Shown one piece after another: positions 50,080-59,452 of a DNA stretch of 64,000 nucleotides. The stretch is from positions 5,297-69,296 of the forward strand of contig DASPXE010000305.1 in the NCBI GenBank assembly GCA_035637455.1, read 5' to 3'. The notes beneath the pieces are model-generated. The model made no database searches. It saw only the letters and a list, made by a program, of their open reading frames with translations, and was not told the DNA's origin. Source of the stretch: 20CM-4-69-16 sp035637455 (GTDB lineage Bacteria > Gemmatimonadota > Gemmatimonadetes > Gemmatimonadales > GWC2-71-9). Every line of letters starts with the position of its first letter. Positions within the stretch are counted from its first letter, which is position 1. Made by a program: the position numbers and the translations under genes.

Positions 50080-52331
50080 GCCTCCCGCTCAACCCCGCGC
50101 AAGACGCCGCCGTGCGACACGCGGGCGGCCCGCTGCTCGTGCTGGCGGGCGCGGGCTCCGGCAAGACGCGCGTCCTCACCGCGCGGATCGCCTACCTGAT
50201 CCAGGAGCGGGGCGTCGCCCCGCAGAAGATCTTCGCCGTGACCTTCACGAACAGAGCGGCCGGCGAGATGCGCTCCCGCGTGGCGGCCCTGCTTGGCGCG
50301 GATCCGAAGGGGCTGTGGATCGGCACCTTCCATTCGCTCTCGGCCCGGCTGCTGCGGCGCGAAGCGGCGCACCTCGGGTTCGGGCCGAACTTCACCATCT
50401 ACGACCAGGACGACTCCGAATCTTTCATCAAGCGCCTGCTGGAGCAGCAGGGGCTATCGCCCAAGGCGAACCCCCCGCGCGCGATCCACGCCGTGATCTC
50501 GAGCGCCAAGAACCGCATGCTGCTCGCCGAGGAGCTCGGCGCCCAGGCCGAAAGCCCCCTCGAGCGCGTCGCCGCCCAGATCTACGCGGTGCTCGGACCG
50601 GCGCTCCGGCAGGCGAACGCCATGGACTTCGACGACCTGCTCCTCCACCCGCTCGCCCTGTTCCGGGAGCACCCGGAGCGACTCGCCTACTGGCAGCAGC
50701 GGTTCGAGCACGTGCTGGTGGACGAGTTTCAGGACACGAACGCGGCGCAGTATCGCCTGGTGAAGCTGCTCGCCGCCCGGCATACGAACCTCTGCGTGGT
50801 GGGTGACGACGACCAGGCGATCTACGGCTGGCGCGGGGCCGACGTGCGTCACATGCTGTCGTTCCAACAGGACTTCCTGGACGCGACCCTGATCAAGCTC
50901 GAGCAGAACTACCGCTCCACGCAGGTGATCCTCGACGCCGCCAACGGAGTGATTGCCGAAAACGCGCGCCGGCTCGGCAAGACGCTGTTCACCGCGACAC
51001 CAGGCGGGGAGCCCGTCACGCTGCTGACGGCGGCGGACGAGCGCGACGAGGCGGAGTGGCTCGCAGGGGAGCTGTCACGGCGCGCGGCCGAGGCGGACGT
51101 CCCATACGAAGGCATGGCCATCCTGTACCGCACCAACGCGCAGTCCCGCCCGCTGGAGGAGGCGTTCCGGTTCCGGGGGATTCCCTACCGGCTGGTTGGG
51201 GCGGTGAGCTTCTACGAGCGGCGCGAGGTGAAGGACGTCCTCGCCTACCTGCGTTTGATCGCGAACGCTGCGGACGACGAGGCGTTCGTGCGGGTGGTCA
51301 ACGTGCCGCGGCGCGGGATCGGTGACGCCTCGCTCTCTCAACTGCTGCGGATGGCCGCCCAGTGGGGGAAGCCGCTGCTCGAAACGGCGCGTGCGGCCGA
51401 CCGCGTCGCGGACCTCCGGCCCAATGTGCGGGAGGCGTTCCTGGCGCTCGCCCGGCTGATCGACGACCTCCGGGCGCGCTACGGGGACGCCGACCCCGCC
51501 ACGGTGCTCGAACGGTTGATCGCGGCCGTGGGGTACGGGCAGTACCTCGCCGACGAAGGACCGGAGGGGATCGAGCGGCTCGAGAACGTGCAGGAGCTCA
51601 TCGCCGGGGCGGCGGCGTGGGCGGAGACGGCGGCCGACGAGGGGGATGAGGCTGGGGATGAGGCCGGGGAAGGGCGTAGCAGGGAGGGGGCGTCGCTGAT
51701 CGAGCGCTATCTCACTCAGGCCGCCCTCGTGACGTCCGCCGATCAGGGGACCGGCGATCCGACGGGTGTGACCCTCATGACGGTCCACATGGCTAAGGGA
51801 CTCGAGTGGCCTGTGGTGACGCTCGCGGGTCTCGAGGACGGGCTGTTCCCCTTGGCGCGGGCGGCGGGGGAGCCGGGGGGGCTCGAGGAGGAGCGTCGGC
51901 TGTGCTACGTGGGGCTCACGCGTGCGCGCGAAAAACTGTATCTCTCATGGGCGCGCACGCGGTACCGGAACGGGCGGCTCGAGCTGTCGGAATCGTCCCG
52001 CTTCCTCGAAGCGTTGCCACCGGCGGTCGTGGAAGAGCGGAGCACGACGCCGCTGTGGGACCGAGCGCTGCGCTCGTCCGGCGGCAGCACGCGCCGTGGG
52101 GCCCACGCGCCCGTCGAGGTGGACTGGATCGAGGACGCGCCGCAGGACGCGCCCCGCTACGTCGCCGGCGAACGGGTGCGCCACCGGAAGTTCGGCAGCG
52201 GGGTCGTCCGCGCCGTCTCCGGCTCGGGCCGCGATTTGAAAGTCATGGTGGAATTCGACGATCAAGCGATCGGAGCCAAGCAGCTGCTCGTGGCCTATGC
52301 GGGCCTTGAGCGCGAGTGGGAGAGCGCATGA
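50076..52331 (+). CDS. pcrA: UvrD/PcrA-type superfamily 1 DNA helicase
   Basis: 751 residues from the ATG inside the preceding stop. 3'-5' helicase of DNA repair. Motifs: Q-motif LNPAQDAAV, Walker A AGAGSGKT, VTFTNRAAGEM, GTFHSL, VDEFQDTN, GDDDQAIYGWRGA, QNYRST, TVHMAKGLEWPVV and the Arg finger region YVGLTRAREKLYL. The C-terminal Tudor-like RNA-polymerase-binding domain (VRHRKFGSGVVRAV) favours PcrA/UvrD over Rep. An acidic insert (DEGDEAGDEAGEG) is coded by a 12-base repeat. Confidence 0.95.
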   Translation: MSLPLNPAQDAAVRHAGGPLLVLAGAGSGKTRVLTARIAYLIQERGVAPQKIFAVTFTNRAAGEMRSRVAALLGADPKGLWIGTFHSLSARLLRREAAHLGFGPNFTIYDQDDSESFIKRLLEQQGLSPKANPPRAIHAVISSAKNRMLLAEELGAQAESPLERVAAQIYAVLGPALRQANAMDFDDLLLHPLALFREHPERLAYWQQRFEHVLVDEFQDTNAAQYRLVKLLAARHTNLCVVGDDDQAIYGWRGADVRHMLSFQQDFLDATLIKLEQNYRSTQVILDAANGVIAENARRLGKTLFTATPGGEPVTLLTAADERDEAEWLAGELSRRAAEADVPYEGMAILYRTNAQSRPLEEAFRFRGIPYRLVGAVSFYERREVKDVLAYLRLIANAADDEAFVRVVNVPRRGIGDASLSQLLRMAAQWGKPLLETARAADRVADLRPNVREAFLALARLIDDLRARYGDADPATVLERLIAAVGYGQYLADEGPEGIERLENVQELIAGAAAWAETAADEGDEAGDEAGEGRSREGASLIERYLTQAALVTSADQGTGDPTGVTLMTVHMAKGLEWPVVTLAGLEDGLFPLARAAGEPGGLEEERRLCYVGLTRAREKLYLSWARTRYRNGRLELSESSRFLEALPPAVVEERSTTPLWDRALRSSGGSTRRGAHAPVEVDWIEDAPQDAPRYVAGERVRHRKFGSGVVRAVSGSGRDLKVMVEFDDQAIGAKQLLVAYAGLEREWESA
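51644..51674 (+). repeat. 12-bp tandem repeat inside the helicase gene
   Basis: Two copies of GGATGAGGC(T/C)GG at 51644-51655 and 51656-51667 with a partial third. The 12-base period keeps the frame and adds DEAG units to an exposed acidic loop. Confidence 0.75.
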
Positions 52332-52630
52332 GCGTCACGCACGAGGAAGTGTTGAAGATCGCGCAGCTGGCGGAGCTCGACGTGGACGAGACGACGCTTC
52401 CGGTCCTCACCGAGCAGATGTCGCGGATCCTCGAGTTCGTGGCCCAGATCGGCGCCGTGCCGGCAAGCGAGAGCGCCAAGCCGTTCGTGCCGGGCCCCGA
52501 TGCGGTGCGGTTCCGCCCCGACGAGGTCAAGCCGTGGCCGCTGGCGTTTGGACCCGACAAGCTGGCGCCGGCATTCCGGGGTGGATTTTTTCTGGTGCCG
52601 AAGTTGGGCCAATTCGAGGAAGAGGGATGA
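52328..52630 (+). CDS. gatC: Asp-tRNA(Asn)/Glu-tRNA(Gln) amidotransferase subunit C
   Basis: 100 residues from the ATG inside the preceding stop. Structural subunit that stabilises GatA in the GatCAB transamidase. Family motifs VLKIAQLAELDVDE, ILEFVAQIGAV and the C-terminal FFLVPKLGQ. First of gatC-gatA-gatB, all joined by stop/start overlaps. Confidence 0.95.
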   Translation: MSVTHEEVLKIAQLAELDVDETTLPVLTEQMSRILEFVAQIGAVPASESAKPFVPGPDAVRFRPDEVKPWPLAFGPDKLAPAFRGGFFLVPKLGQFEEEG

Positions 52631-54015
52631 GCGATCCCGGCGAGGCGCTCGCGAACGCCAAGGCGGCGGCCGACCGGATCGTCAAGGCCAAGCGCCTCAA
52701 CGCCTGTCTCACGCCGCCGAAGGAGCTGCGGCAATCCCTCCAGAAGCAGGCCCAGGCCGCGCATCCGTCCGGTGTGCTGTACGGGATGCCGGTCGCGGTC
52801 AAGGACAATATCTGCACCCTCGAGTTCACCACCACCTGCGGGTCGAAGATCCTCGCGGGCTACCGCTCGCCGTACGAGGCGACGGCGGTGGCGAAGCTCA
52901 AGGCCGCGGGCGCGCTGGTGGCCGGCAAGACGAACTGCGACGAGTTCGGGATGGGATCCTCCACCGAGCACTCGGCGTACGGCCGGGCGCTCCACCCCTT
53001 CGACAAGACACGCGTGCCGGGCGGCTCGTCGGGCGGCTCGGCGGCGCTGGTGGCCGCGGGCGCCGTGCCCGCGGGACTGGGGTCGGAGACCGGCGGCTCG
53101 GTGCGCCAGCCCGCGTCGTTCTGCGGTATCGTGGGCATCAAGCCGACGTACGGCCGGGTGTCCCGCTACGGGCTCGTGGCCTTCGGCTCCTCGCTCGATC
53201 AGATCGGCGTGTTCGGGCGGAGTGTCCACGACGCCGCCCGCGTGCTGTCGGTGATCAGCGGGCGGGACCCCCGGGACTCGACCTGCGAGGCACGCGACCC
53301 GTTGCGCCTCCCCACCGTTCCCGAGTCGCTGCAAGGGTTCGTAATCGGGATCCCGAAGGAGTACTTCCCACCGGACTTGGATCCCGCCGTGCGGCGCGCC
53401 TGCGACCGGGCGATCCGGGTGCTGAAGGAGCTGGGGGCCGCGGTGCGCGAGGTGTCGTTGCCGCACACGCAGTACGCCGTGCCGACGTATTACATCATCG
53501 CCCCGGCCGAGGCGTCGTCGAACCTGGCGCGCTACGACGGCGCGCGCTACGGACCGCGCTACGACGGCGCGCTCGACGTGCGGACGCTGTACCGCACCAC
53601 TCGGGGGCAGGGGTTCGGACCCGAGGTGCGCCGGCGCATCCTGGTCGGGACGTACGTGCTGTCGTCGGGCTACTACGACGCGTATTACCGGCAGGCGCAG
53701 CAGATGCGCGCTCTGATCGCCCAGGACTTCCGCAACGTGTTCGACCGCGGCGTGGACCTGCTGTTCACGCCGACCACGCCCACCCCGGCGTTCAAGGCGG
53801 GCGAGAAGCTCGCCGACCCGGTCGCGATGTACCTATCGGACATCTTCGTCGTGACGGCCAACCTCGCCGGCCTGCCGGCGATGTCGCTGCCCATCGGGCG
53901 GATCAAGGGGCTCCCGATCGGGGGCCAGCTCATCGGCCAGGCGTTCCTCGAGGACGAGATGATCGAGGCGGCGTACGCGCTCGAGCGGATGGTGCCCGGG
54001 ACGGAGGACGCGTGA
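52627..54015 (+). CDS. gatA: Asp-tRNA(Asn)/Glu-tRNA(Gln) amidotransferase subunit A
   Basis: 462 residues. Amidase-signature glutaminase that feeds ammonia to GatB. The Ser-cisSer-Lys triad lies in VAVKDNI, PGGSSGGSAAL and GSETGGSVRQPA. A standard C-terminal part ends in GLPIGGQLIGQ. The ATG overlaps the gatC stop and the end overlaps gatB (GTGA). Confidence 0.97.
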   Translation: MSDPGEALANAKAAADRIVKAKRLNACLTPPKELRQSLQKQAQAAHPSGVLYGMPVAVKDNICTLEFTTTCGSKILAGYRSPYEATAVAKLKAAGALVAGKTNCDEFGMGSSTEHSAYGRALHPFDKTRVPGGSSGGSAALVAAGAVPAGLGSETGGSVRQPASFCGIVGIKPTYGRVSRYGLVAFGSSLDQIGVFGRSVHDAARVLSVISGRDPRDSTCEARDPLRLPTVPESLQGFVIGIPKEYFPPDLDPAVRRACDRAIRVLKELGAAVREVSLPHTQYAVPTYYIIAPAEASSNLARYDGARYGPRYDGALDVRTLYRTTRGQGFGPEVRRRILVGTYVLSSGYYDAYYRQAQQMRALIAQDFRNVFDRGVDLLFTPTTPTPAFKAGEKLADPVAMYLSDIFVVTANLAGLPAMSLPIGRIKGLPIGGQLIGQAFLEDEMIEAAYALERMVPGTEDA

Positions 54016-55448
54016 CCGCAGGAGGCGGCTGGGAAACGGTCATCGGCCTCGAGACGCACGTTCAGCTGCGGACCGCGTCGAAGATGTTCTGCGGCTGCTC
54101 CGCCGCGTTCGGCGCGCCGCCCAACAGCAACGTGTGCCCGGTGTGTCTGGGGCTGCCGGGCGCGCTGCCGGTGCCGAACGAGCAGGCCCTGAAGCTCGCG
54201 GTGCGCGCGGCGCTCGCCCTCGGCTGCACGCTGCACCCCAAGAGCGTCTTCGCCCGCAAGAACTACTTCTATCCCGATCTGCCGAAGGGTTACCAGATCT
54301 CGCAGTTCGAGCAGCCACTCGCCACCGACGGTGCGCTGTCCTATTTGTCACCCGAGCGGGGGCTCACGACCGCCACGATCGTGCGGCTCCACGTGGAAGA
54401 GGACGCTGGGAAGTCTTTGCACGACCGCTTCCCGAAGCAAACGGCGATCGATTTAAACCGCTGCGGTGTGCCGCTGATCGAGATCGTCACCGGCCCCGAC
54501 TTCCGCTCGCCTCAGGAGGCGCGGCGCTATCTCCAGACCCTGAAGCAGGTGCTCGAGTATGCTGGGATCTCCGACTGTGACATGGAGAAGGGAAGCCTGC
54601 GCGTGGACGCGAACGTCTCCGTGCGGCGCACCGGCGCGGCGGCGCTCGGCACCAAGACCGAGGTGAAGAACATCAATTCGTTCGCCTACGTCGAGAAGGC
54701 GCTGTCGGTCGAGCGCGACCGCCAGATCGCGCTGCTCGAAGGCGGCGGCACGGTCGCGCAGCAGACGCTGCTGTACGACTCGAAGACGAGCAGCGTGCGT
54801 CCGCAGCGCAACAAAGAAGAAAGCCACGACTACCGCTACTTCCCAGACCCCGACCTGCCGCCGCTCGTCCTCACCGAGGAGTTCGTGGCCCAGCAGCAAG
54901 CCCAGCTCCCCGAGCTGCCGGCCAAGAAGCGCGAGCGCTTCATGACCCAGTACGCGCTGGGCGTGGCCGACGCGGACGTGCTTACCGGCGATCGGGCCGT
55001 GGCCGACTACTACGAGGCGGTGGTGCACGCCGGGGCGGACACTAAGCTCGCGGCGAACTGGGTGATCAATGAAGTGCTGGGGGACGCGAAGACACACCAG
55101 GAGCAGCTGCGGGTACCGCCCGGCGCGCTGGCGCAGCTCATCGGACTGGTGCGCGGCAGCACGCTGAGCCAGCAGGCCGCCAAACGCGTGTTCGCCGAGG
55201 TGGCCGAGCGGGGCGGGGAGCCGCGCAACGTCGCGGAGGCACTCGGGGTCGTCCAGGTCGCGGACAGCGGAGTCGTCGCGAACTGGGTAAGCGAGGTGCT
55301 CGGCGCGCACCCGCAGGAGGTCATACGCTACAAGAGCGGCGACACGAAGCTGATACAGTTTTTCGTGGGTCAGGTGATGAAGCTGTCGCGCGGGAAGGCG
55401 GATCCGAAGCTCGCGCAGCGAGTCCTGGAAGAAAAGCTAGCCGCCTGA
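54012..55448 (+). CDS. gatB: Asp-tRNA(Asn)/Glu-tRNA(Gln) amidotransferase subunit B
   Basis: 478 residues. Phosphorylates and amidates mischarged tRNA. IGLETHVQL, the zinc-site Cys in MFCGCSAAFGAPPNSNVCPVC, RKNYFYPDLPKGYQISQ and KTEVKNINSF are diagnostic; the C-terminal tRNA-binding tail is complete (LAANWVINEVLG, VANWVSEVLG). GTG start. Its last 12 bases overlap the convergent phospholipase-like gene. Confidence 0.97.
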   Translation: MTAGGGWETVIGLETHVQLRTASKMFCGCSAAFGAPPNSNVCPVCLGLPGALPVPNEQALKLAVRAALALGCTLHPKSVFARKNYFYPDLPKGYQISQFEQPLATDGALSYLSPERGLTTATIVRLHVEEDAGKSLHDRFPKQTAIDLNRCGVPLIEIVTGPDFRSPQEARRYLQTLKQVLEYAGISDCDMEKGSLRVDANVSVRRTGAAALGTKTEVKNINSFAYVEKALSVERDRQIALLEGGGTVAQQTLLYDSKTSSVRPQRNKEESHDYRYFPDPDLPPLVLTEEFVAQQQAQLPELPAKKRERFMTQYALGVADADVLTGDRAVADYYEAVVHAGADTKLAANWVINEVLGDAKTHQEQLRVPPGALAQLIGLVRGSTLSQQAAKRVFAEVAERGGEPRNVAEALGVVQVADSGVVANWVSEVLGAHPQEVIRYKSGDTKLIQFFVGQVMKLSRGKADPKLAQRVLEEKLAA

Positions 55449-56405
55449 GCGGTCGCGCCACGGTCGCTGCGCTTGCGACGCCCGCCAGTACTCGAGTGCC
55501 GGTGCGGGCAGCCCGAAGTGCTCCTCCGCCGTCTGCTCCATGCGCTCCGGATCCTCGCGGCCGCCTTCGTGCAGCGCCTGGCGGCGCATCTGCTTGGCGA
55601 GCCGGAGCGCCTTGTCGCCCGCCGGGTCCAGGCGGCGCGCCGCCGCGTCATCCTCGCCGAGCATTTCCATGAGGTACTCGAACGCCACCGCCATGTGGCG
55701 CTCGACGTCGGCGTCGGGGAGGTCCCACCGGGTGTTCTCGAGGATCATCTGAAACGCCCACCGCCAGCTTTCGCTCTCCGTCAGGTGCACCATCCCGCGG
55801 AACAAGCGGCGACTGGTCCCGACACTGAACAGCGTGGGCGAGATGATCGTATCGAGGTGCGTGTCGCTCGGCGTGTGATCCTGGAGGATCAGCCCCTTCG
55901 CTTCCTTGGCGTAGGCGTCGCCCAGATGCGTCTCGAACCGGCTCTCCCAGTAGCTGTGGCCCAGTGCCGCCGTGCTCGAGGTGAGGACCAGCTGGCGGGG
56001 CACGAAGAAGTTGTGGGCGACGGTGTCCGCCGCGAGGTGGGAGAGATAGCCGAGTCCGAACGAGCGCAGCGGGTCGGTGGGGGCGAGGTCGAAGATCTCC
56101 TGGCCCACGTGCCAGGCATGGCAGTGCCGGCCCACCGGCGCGTACTTCTTGGCGAGGGATGTGTCGGCGGCGATGTTGCCGTACAGGTAGTCGAAGGGGA
56201 ACGCCCGCAGCAGGTCGGCGACGGCGGTCGGGAGCTGGTGCAAGTTCGCCAGCACCGACTCGCCGAGGTAGACGTGCGTGCCCGGAGTCCAGGCGTGGGC
56301 GACCGCGGGGAGCAGCACGATGCCGGCGAGCGCTGCCGCCGTCGCCGCCACCAGCTGCCCCGCCTTCAGTGCTTCCTCCGGCGCTTGAGCGCGCGCCGCC
56401 CCCAC
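55437..56405 (-). CDS. Exported zinc-dependent phospholipase C-like protein
   Basis: 322 residues. After a signal peptide ending PAVAHA the mature protein would begin with Trp (WTPGTHVYLGESV), as in zinc phospholipases C where the N-terminal Trp is a metal ligand. Further ligand candidates are His in THVYLG, the Asp in GNIAADTS, HCHAWH and the cluster GYLSHLAADTVAHNF. The middle and C-terminal parts are helical. Substrate not certain. Start of the frame lies 40 bases inside the upstream gene on the same strand. Confidence 0.78.
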   Translation of the reverse strand: MGAARAQAPEEALKAGQLVAATAAALAGIVLLPAVAHAWTPGTHVYLGESVLANLHQLPTAVADLLRAFPFDYLYGNIAADTSLAKKYAPVGRHCHAWHVGQEIFDLAPTDPLRSFGLGYLSHLAADTVAHNFFVPRQLVLTSSTAALGHSYWESRFETHLGDAYAKEAKGLILQDHTPSDTHLDTIISPTLFSVGTSRRLFRGMVHLTESESWRWAFQMILENTRWDLPDADVERHMAVAFEYLMEMLGEDDAAARRLDPAGDKALRLAKQMRRQALHEGGREDPERMEQTAEEHFGLPAPALEYWRASQAQRPWRDRSGG

Positions 56406-56779
56406 TCGAGCACCGACAGGCCGCGCTGCACGTTGCGGAGCGTGGCCGCCACGTCGAGCGCCGTCGTCTCGACCTCCTCGTGCACCACCTCGAACAGCGC
56501 GTCCAGGTCGGCGAGGCGTGCCTCGGCCGCGTCCGCCGCCTTCACGATCCGGCCGCGCAGGTCGCGCGACGTGCCGACCAGGCTCTCCGCCTCCGTCCGG
56601 ATCGTGGCCACGAGCTGTCTCAGGTCGGTCACGGCGGGCCCGGCGAGGTGCTCGAGGATGCGCAAGAAGGTGCGTAACGCGAGCACCGCCACCACGGAGG
56701 ACAGCGCGATCGCGATCGCCGCCAGCGCCAGGATCGCCAAGGAAATCCCCGTCACCACCGCCACCCAGGAAGGAATCAT
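56366..56779 (-). CDS. Membrane-anchored coiled-coil protein (DUF948-like)
   Basis: 137 residues. One N-terminal membrane helix (VAVVTGISLAILALAAIAIALSSVVAV) and a long helical part (TDLRQLVATIRTEAESLVG, DAAEARLADLDALFEVVHEEVE) ending in a basic tail. The layout fits DUF948-type proteins. Start ATG 56779 overlaps the antiporter stop by 4 bases. Role unknown. Confidence 0.7.
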   Translation of the reverse strand: MIPSWVAVVTGISLAILALAAIAIALSSVVAVLALRTFLRILEHLAGPAVTDLRQLVATIRTEAESLVGTSRDLRGRIVKAADAAEARLADLDALFEVVHEEVETTALDVAATLRNVQRGLSVLEWGRRALKRRRKH

Positions 56780-58101
56780 TCGCGGTCAGTCCGCCGAAGC
56801 ATTGTCGTAAGCTCGGGGCTGACGGTCGCGGGTGTCAACGGCGCGGCCACTGCACGCGACGCGAGCTGCATCAGGGTCGGCGCCGCGAGCTGCGCCAGGG
56901 CGATACCCAACACGATCGTCGTGAGCACCGCGCCCGCCGCATCCCCCGCGCCCCCCGCCCCCGCCGCCCCCCCTGTGCTCCCGATCCCGCCGCCAGGGGT
57001 GTCGGGCCGGCCGCCGTACATGAGGAAATAGTTGATCCCGAGCGCCAGCGCCGTTCCGCCCTGGGCCACCGTCCCGAGCCCGATGTGCGGCGGCACGTCC
57101 CGTAGCTTGAGCGCCACGCGAGCGTAGCGCGCACTCGCCCAGCGTGCGCCGACCCGTAGCGCGGCCAGCACCGGCACGGCGGCCAGGATCCAGACCGTGG
57201 GCAGTGTGAGCAGCGCGCCGGCGATGATCAAGAAGACGGCGCAGATCGGGCGCTCCCATTCGGCGAGCGCGGTTTGCATCTGTCGCCGTCGGGGCGAGGC
57301 GTTCACGATCAACACGGCCGCAAGCGCGCACACCACGAACGGCGACAGGTCGGTCGCGTACCCGATGCCCGCGCCGAACAACATGCAGGCCGCGAGCGCG
57401 AGGCCCGCCTCCTCGCGTGCCGCCCGCAGCCGAGTCACGCTGAGGAACACCAGGCCGACCAGCACCCCGCTGCCGGCGGCGAACACGATCCAGGAGACCC
57501 ATCCGAGCTCAGGATTGCCCGCGCCGAGCTGCGAGCGGTGCAGCGCCAACGGGACGATCATGACAACCGCGCCGCAGGCCGTCTCGAGCGCGGCCGCGCG
57601 CTCGAGCGCGCGCGACGCACTCCTGCGCATGCCGACGGCCTGGGCTACCGCGGTGACCGCGCGCGGCCCGGACACCGCAGCCACGGCGGCCAGAGCGAGC
57701 ACGGCCGGCAGGCGCGGGGTCCAGGCGGTCGCGAGGGGCGGCACCAGCCGGGCGAGCAGCCAGGCGCCCAGCGCGACGACCACGACTACGCCGGTCGCCG
57801 TCGTCGCCGCGAGCAGCCAGGCGGCGCGCGGGATGCGCCGCACGTAGCGCCACTCGAAGCGCGCCCCGAGCAGGGCGCCGATCCAGCCGATCGCGAACGC
57901 GCTCACCGGAGCGAGCGCGCGCAGCAGCGGGCGGCCGATGAGCTCGATGCCGGGCCCGAGCACGAGACCCACCAGAATGAGCGGGACACCAGCGGCGATC
58001 GCGAGGTCGAGGTGCAGCGAAGGGCGCGACGGGAGCGGTGGCAGCCGCGTGGCGAGCAGCCCGGCGGCGGCGAGAAGCCCGAGCGCGAGAACCGGATTCA
58101 C
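56776..58101 (-). CDS. Cation/proton antiporter-like membrane protein
   Basis: 441 residues from GTG 58101; a longer frame would run across the murA promoter. About twelve hydrophobic segments (VLALGLLAAAGLLAT, GVPLILVGLVLGPG, GVVVVVALGAWLLARL, AVLALAAVAAVSGPRAV, SWIVFAAGSGVLVGLVFL, FVVCALAAVLIVNAS, FLIIAGALLTLP). The arrangement resembles the CPA2/sodium-proton exchanger fold. The usual ND or DD ion-binding pair is not evident, so the ion is uncertain. A Gly/Ala loop near residue 380 is coded by a low-complexity G-rich tract. Confidence 0.72.
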   Translation of the reverse strand: MNPVLALGLLAAAGLLATRLPPLPSRPSLHLDLAIAAGVPLILVGLVLGPGIELIGRPLLRALAPVSAFAIGWIGALLGARFEWRYVRRIPRAAWLLAATTATGVVVVVALGAWLLARLVPPLATAWTPRLPAVLALAAVAAVSGPRAVTAVAQAVGMRRSASRALERAAALETACGAVVMIVPLALHRSQLGAGNPELGWVSWIVFAAGSGVLVGLVFLSVTRLRAAREEAGLALAACMLFGAGIGYATDLSPFVVCALAAVLIVNASPRRRQMQTALAEWERPICAVFLIIAGALLTLPTVWILAAVPVLAALRVGARWASARYARVALKLRDVPPHIGLGTVAQGGTALALGINYFLMYGGRPDTPGGGIGSTGGAAGAGGAGDAAGAVLTTIVLGIALAQLAAPTLMQLASRAVAAPLTPATVSPELTTMLRRTDRE

Positions 58102-58122
58102 GCGCCGAACGTTCGCGAACGC

Positions 58123-58152
58123 TTGACGCGCGCGCAAGGCGCGCCGTAGCTT
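58123..58152 (+). promoter_or_regulatory. Predicted near-leaderless murA promoter
   Basis: TTGACG (58123-58128) and TAGCTT (58147-58152) are 18 bases apart; the murA ATG starts 10 bases after the -10. TAGCTT is identical to the pyrR -10. Confidence 0.62.
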
Positions 58153-58162
58153 GCGTTCACCT

Positions 58163-59452
58163 ATGCCTCCGTCGTTCTGTGTCTCCGGTGGCCGCCCGCT
58201 CAAGGGGACGATCCAGCCGGCGGGCAACAAGAACGCGGCCCTTCCCATCCTCGCAGCGACGCTGCTCGCTGACGGGCCCTGCCGCATCGACAACGTTCCC
58301 CACATCCGCGACGTCGAAACCATGCTGGAGCTGCTGGCGCACCTGGGCGCGGCGGTCGCGTGGACGGCCCCGAACGCCGTCGAGGTGAACACGGCCCGGG
58401 CCGAGCCGCGCGAGCTGGACCCCAAGCTGTGCGCCCGGATCCGGGCGTCGATCCTGCTCGCGGGGCCGATGCTGGCGCGCTTCGGACGGGTGAGCTTGCC
58501 GCCCCCCGGCGGAGACGTAATCGGCCGCCGGCGCGTGGACACGCACTTCCTCGCGCTGGAGCGGCTGGGCGCGGAGATCACCGTCGGCACGACCTACAAG
58601 CTCGAAGCGAAGAAGCTCAGCGGGGCGGACATCTTCCTCGACGAGCCGAGCGTCACGGCCACTGAGAACGCCCTCATGGCCGCGGTCGCGGCCTCTGGCA
58701 CCACGGTGCTGCGTAACGCCGCCAGCGAGCCCCACGTCCAGGACTTGGCGCGCTTTCTCGGAGGCCAGGGCGCCAAGATCGACGGGCTCGGCAGTAACAC
58801 GCTCACCGTCGAAGGGGGCACGCCGCTCCGCGCCGCGCCCTTCACGCTCGGCCCGGATCACATCGAGATCGGCTCGTTCCTCGGGCTCGCGGCGGTGACG
58901 AACGGCGCCGTGACAATCGACGGGGTGCGCGCCGACGACCTGCGCGCCACGCTCATGGCGTTCGAGCGGCTCGGCGTCCGGCCACGCCTCGATCGCGCCA
59001 AGCTCATCGTCGATGCTGATCAGGAGCGCCGTATCCGGCCGGATCTCGGGGGCCACGTGCCGAAGCTGGAGGACGGTCCGTGGCCGGCGTTTCCAGCGGA
59101 CCTCATGTCGATCGCGATCGTCGTCGCCTCGCAGTGCGAGGGCCTGCTGCTCGTGTTCGAGAAGCTGTTCGAGTCGCGGCTGTTCTTCGTGGACAAGCTG
59201 ATCGGCATGGGCGCGCGCATCGTGCTGTGCGACCCGCACCGCGCCGTGATTGCAGGCCCCTCACCGCTGCATGGGCAGGTGGTCGAGAGCCCCGACATCC
59301 GAGCCGGAATGGCGATGCTCCTGGCAGCGCTCGCCGCTCAGGGGGACTCGGTGATCCACAATATCGGCCAGATCGAGCGCGGCTACGAGCGGATCGACGA
59401 GCGGCTCCGGGCGTTGGGGGCGCAGATCGAGCGGGTGGACGGTACACGATGA
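58163..59452 (+). CDS. murA: UDP-N-acetylglucosamine 1-carboxyvinyltransferase, Asp-type
   Basis: 429 residues from the ATG at 58163. Transfers enolpyruvate from PEP to UDP-GlcNAc, the first step of peptidoglycan synthesis. The Lys-Asn of GNKNAALPI, the Asp in FPADLMS and the Arg of SPDIRAGMA are present. The loop that normally holds the fosfomycin-reactive Cys (PGGCxIG) reads PGGDVIG, codon GAC. Cys-to-Asp enzymes stay active and are fosfomycin resistant (known from Mycobacterium and Chlamydia). Its stop overlaps pgeF (ATGA). Confidence 0.96.
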   Translation: MPPSFCVSGGRPLKGTIQPAGNKNAALPILAATLLADGPCRIDNVPHIRDVETMLELLAHLGAAVAWTAPNAVEVNTARAEPRELDPKLCARIRASILLAGPMLARFGRVSLPPPGGDVIGRRRVDTHFLALERLGAEITVGTTYKLEAKKLSGADIFLDEPSVTATENALMAAVAASGTTVLRNAASEPHVQDLARFLGGQGAKIDGLGSNTLTVEGGTPLRAAPFTLGPDHIEIGSFLGLAAVTNGAVTIDGVRADDLRATLMAFERLGVRPRLDRAKLIVDADQERRIRPDLGGHVPKLEDGPWPAFPADLMSIAIVVASQCEGLLLVFEKLFESRLFFVDKLIGMGARIVLCDPHRAVIAGPSPLHGQVVESPDIRAGMAMLLAALAAQGDSVIHNIGQIERGYERIDERLRALGAQIERVDGTR

